A stretch of DNA of 64,000 bases from Alteromonas sp. M12 (lineage in GTDB: Bacteria; Pseudomonadota; Gammaproteobacteria; Enterobacterales; Alteromonadaceae): NCBI RefSeq assembly GCF_037478005.1, contig NZ_CP144164.1, positions 4,588,001 through 4,652,000 of the forward strand, given 5' to 3'. A program made the translations under genes and the position numbers. The notes under the pieces are model-generated. The model was not told the origin of the DNA. It saw nothing but the letters and a program-made list of their open reading frames with translations, and ran no database searches. This document shows, piece after piece, positions 61,486-64,000 of this stretch; the first letter of the stretch is position 1, and each line of letters begins with the position of its first letter.

Positions 61486-63489
61486 ATGAAATTGCCCACT
61501 GAGAAACGGAAGACATATCTTTATAGTTGCTGTCGATACGCCAGCATCCCGGTTGCATTAATCACCCTATCAGCTTGTGGTGGGGGCGGTAGCGGCGGAA
61601 GTAGTGGTGGAGGAACCGGCCAAAGCACTGGAAGCCCACCGACAGTGTCGGTTGACTCTCGTATGTTAGTCAGCGCAGGTGATGTCGTCACCATTACCGC
61701 CACTGCCACCGACCCGGATGCTGACAGCATTAGCTATTCTTGGCAGCAACTTAACGGTGATCCCGTAGCCAATACACAAGGGTTTAGTAGTGCTAGCGCG
61801 TCTTTTAATGCACCTGATGATGTGGATACCATTCAATTCAGAGTCACGGCAACTGCGGGTGGTCAAAGTGCCACTGACACTATTTCCGTTATCGTAGTAG
61901 AAGATACCGATACCGCGGTATTTGTTGATGCAGATTTCAGCGGAACCTCTACCGGAAGTATAGATGCCCCCTTTGTTGACTTTACAAATGCAATACTGCA
62001 ATCACCCGATACTGCTGATTTCTATCTTCAAACTCCAGCTCAACCAACTGTTTATGCCCTATGGGAAGGGATTGATTATAGTCAACGTGAGAATTTAACA
62101 GGAGGAAACAGTATCTATGGGGGCTATGACGACGACTGGAGTTACGAACCTCAAAGTAACCCCACTCCAATAGTAGTAGAACGCGTTGGATTGGTTTTTT
62201 ACAATGTTGATCAAGCTTCCAAAGTGGCTGGGATCAATTTGCAGATCACTGAAGATACGGATTCAAACTTAAACATGTTGGGTCTATATGTTTCAGGTGG
62301 CGCCAGTGCTTTCACCCTCGAAAACTCCACAATTACCGTTGACGGTTTCACTTCAACCAATTTACAAACGACACCTGGTTACACAGTGGGTGTCTACTTA
62401 GATCAAGTTGAAACCACTTATGTGAGGAACAATCAAATTAGTGTTGGAGATGGAAAATCCAGTGCCGACAGGACAACCCAGCCTTCTACTAAAGGCTCCG
62501 ATGGTAACGATGGCGAAGATGGCCGAGTCGGTTTTAATACAGTAGGAGGTGAAGGAGGTTCTGGTACAACGGGGTGGGATGGCGGTGCTGGCGGTAATGC
62601 AGGAAATAATTCGTTTGAAACAGGAGAAGACGGCGTGTCAGGTAAAGGTCGAACGACGTCTCCATTTATATCCGGTGGTAGCGGAGGTACTAGAGGATTT
62701 TCGACTTACAATGATGGAAAAGGTTCGCCCGGTTCGGACGGAGATGATGGTGTTAGAGGTTCCTCTGGCGACGGAGCCTTGGGTTGGGGGGCTTTATTTA
62801 GCACTGGAGCATATCGCGTCAGTACGGGTGAAGTGGGCGATGTAGGCTACTCAGGTGCCGGCGGCGGTGGCGGCGGTGGTGGCGCTGGCGGTTCATTTGG
62901 ACAAAATGGTGGAGCTGGCGGCGGTGGCGGTGAAGGCGGTGGTGGCGGTACCGGTGGTTATGCCGGTTACTCAGGCGGTGCATCCATTGCCATTCACATC
63001 GTCGGAGGAAGCTTAAATGAAGTTGTCGACAATATCCTCATTTCTGGCAATGGTGGAAACGGTGGCCAAGGTGGTTTGGGCTCTGATGGTGGTGAAGGCG
63101 GCAGCGGTGGCGAAGGCGATCCAGGCAACCTCAGTGGTGGCGAAGGTGGAGACGGTGGTGATGGCGGTGACGGTGGCGATGGCGGTATCGGTGGTTCAGG
63201 TGCTGGCGGTCCATCATTTGGTATCTTTATAGGTAGCAATACACCGGCAACCATCAGCAATAACCAAGTTACGACAGGAATGGGTGGCGATGGCGCTGCT
63301 GCGAGAATTGGTTCAGAGGATGACACTGCCGCCGGTGAAGGAGGCTGGAGTTACGGCATCTTCGATGCCGTACCAGCAGATAATTTTGCTGTGATACTGA
63401 ATGATAACAGCTTTGATATTGGCGAGCCTGGCGAGAATGGTGGCACTAAAGAAGGCACAGGCGCATTCGGAAACACCAATATCGAATAG
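61486..63489 (+). CDS. Large glycine-rich lipoprotein with collagen/PGRS-like repeats
   Basis: A 667-residue exported protein. A lipoprotein signal (ALITLSACGGGG) precedes a Gly/Ser linker. A PKD/Ig-like domain is at ~50-135 (DADSISYSWQQLNGD). A predicted right-handed beta-helix follows (~150-320, IYGGYDDDW, SKVAGINLQI, NNQISVGDG). From ~325 to ~610 it consists of Gly-rich GGxGGxG and GxDG repeats (GSDGNDGEDG, GGGGGGAGG, GGDGGDGGDGG), then a final beta strand set (NNQVTTGMGG). It looks like a surface-exposed fibrous protein. AGGAG is the ribosome binding site. A second exported gene follows. Confidence 0.88.
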   Translation: MKLPTEKRKTYLYSCCRYASIPVALITLSACGGGGSGGSSGGGTGQSTGSPPTVSVDSRMLVSAGDVVTITATATDPDADSISYSWQQLNGDPVANTQGFSSASASFNAPDDVDTIQFRVTATAGGQSATDTISVIVVEDTDTAVFVDADFSGTSTGSIDAPFVDFTNAILQSPDTADFYLQTPAQPTVYALWEGIDYSQRENLTGGNSIYGGYDDDWSYEPQSNPTPIVVERVGLVFYNVDQASKVAGINLQITEDTDSNLNMLGLYVSGGASAFTLENSTITVDGFTSTNLQTTPGYTVGVYLDQVETTYVRNNQISVGDGKSSADRTTQPSTKGSDGNDGEDGRVGFNTVGGEGGSGTTGWDGGAGGNAGNNSFETGEDGVSGKGRTTSPFISGGSGGTRGFSTYNDGKGSPGSDGDDGVRGSSGDGALGWGALFSTGAYRVSTGEVGDVGYSGAGGGGGGGGAGGSFGQNGGAGGGGGEGGGGGTGGYAGYSGGASIAIHIVGGSLNEVVDNILISGNGGNGGQGGLGSDGGEGGSGGEGDPGNLSGGEGGDGGDGGDGGDGGIGGSGAGGPSFGIFIGSNTPATISNNQVTTGMGGDGAAARIGSEDDTAAGEGGWSYGIFDAVPADNFAVILNDNSFDIGEPGENGGTKEGTGAFGNTNIE

Positions 63490-63519
63490 ATCACTATTTG
63501 CACTGTGAGCATTCATAAC

Positions 63520-63545
63520 AGCTAGCAGCATTTTTGCTGCTAGCT
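63520..63545 (+). terminator. Hairpin between the glycine-rich and next exported gene
   Basis: AGCTAGCAGCA / TGCTGCTAGCT, an 11-bp stem with a TTTT loop and no T-run. Likely an intercistronic processing or partial termination site. Confidence 0.55.
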
Positions 63546-63591
63546 CCACTCACCTTTTAGCTAACTAACGATCAAAACAAGGAATTTATAC

Positions 63592-64000
63592 ATGTTTCGT
63601 CATTTTAAAATAAAAGCGTTCTTTGTCATGAGTATTTTATGGTTTACGCCAACGCAAGCTCAAGTCAATCAAATACCCGAGATAGGCGCGTTTCTACCCT
63701 CTATCACTGATGTTAAACCCAAAGAGGTATCTGCAATCGATGGATTATGGACAATTTCTAGCCTCGATAAAGTGGTACGCATAGACCGTGGTCGTATTTA
63801 TGCCATTGAAGGTTGGACCCACTTATTTGTGTTGAAAATACAACCAGGCATGGTAGTCATCCATCCATTTCAACAACAATCTCCAGGGGTATTTGTTGGC
63901 GACGATTTGCCTTTGCAAGGCCCGTTAAAAGCAGTTTTAACCGGAGACAGAGTGTTAGATGTTGACGTTGATGGTGCGCTTGGTCAGGTCAATTACCAGA
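63592..64000 (+). CDS. Exported protein, N-terminal part (cut by window end)
   Basis: The frame from the ATG at 63592 stays open to the end of the window (136 codons). AAGGA lies eight bases upstream. A signal peptide (FFVMSILWFTPTQA, cut before QVNQ) is followed by a mixed beta region (GLWTISSLDKVVRIDRGRIYAIEGW, LKIQPGMVVIHPF). No family recognised. It is 102 bases after the glycine-rich lipoprotein and may be its partner, for example in surface display. Confidence 0.75.
   Translation, partial: MFRHFKIKAFFVMSILWFTPTQAQVNQIPEIGAFLPSITDVKPKEVSAIDGLWTISSLDKVVRIDRGRIYAIEGWTHLFVLKIQPGMVVIHPFQQQSPGVFVGDDLPLQGPLKAVLTGDRVLDVDVDGALGQVNYQ

Overview
The window looks like chromosomal DNA of a marine gammaproteobacterium of the Alteromonadales type (Glaciecola/Paraglaciecola-like; inferred). 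Supporting this are the glmS and glmU proteins, biosynthetic SpeA, a periplasmic fatty-acid cis/trans isomerase, a PEP-CTERM protein, TonB and RND envelope systems, an AT-leaning composition and REP palindromes. The left edge cuts an RNase R gene and the right edge cuts an exported protein gene.

Layout. 1-7.7 kb is accessory: the rnr 3' part, a periplasmic-sensor GGDEF protein, a group II-intron-like reverse transcriptase (RT) whose 3' end overlaps an antisense, frameshifted PEP-CTERM gene, and a DUF4143 ATPase flanked by repeat clusters that face each other. 7.7-25 kb is mostly housekeeping: a DeoR-type regulator with glmS, HDOD protein, glmU, a diguanylate cyclase, an EamA transporter, an Ada-AlkA fusion coupled to ogt, a serine hydrolase, speA with a terminator in its leader, an XRE/membrane-protein pair, a cytosine-deaminase-like enzyme, a YcdX-type PHP phosphatase and a MarR-GNAT fusion with a perfect palindrome at its start. 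25-29 kb holds an ECF sigma factor between two membrane proteins, a DUF3718 protein and a BPSS1780-type membrane protein, ending in a 0.5-kb REP array.

29.7-45.4 kb reads as one metabolic locus. On the minus strand are a PQQ-dependent alcohol dehydrogenase, a Rieske protein, a small exported protein, a large di-heme peroxidase/FG-GAP/ASPIC lipoprotein, an FMN 2-hydroxyacid dehydrogenase and a TonB receptor. Next to them are an AcoR-type sigma-54 activator, a porin behind a near-consensus -24/-12 promoter, and an AldA-type aldehyde dehydrogenase. Together these would oxidise a short alcohol or diol to its aldehyde in the periplasm, the aldehyde to a 2-hydroxyacid (lactate or glycolate), and that to a 2-oxoacid. 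The substrate is an inference.

46-59 kb carries a SHOCT protein, a second REP cluster, a small basic protein, an alpha/beta hydrolase, cti, and a five-gene block (membrane fusion protein, RND pump, outer-membrane factor, response regulator, histidine kinase). 59-64 kb holds a YHYH lipoprotein, a guanidinium exporter gene behind a guanidine-II (mini-ykkC) riboswitch, an ACT-domain protein, and a glycine-rich lipoprotein followed by a cut exported protein.

The best candidates for something undescribed are the RT locus (structured upstream DNA, antisense overlap with a sorting-signal gene), the peroxidase-FG-GAP-ASPIC fusion within the PQQ/Rieske operon, and the repeat-bounded ATPase island.
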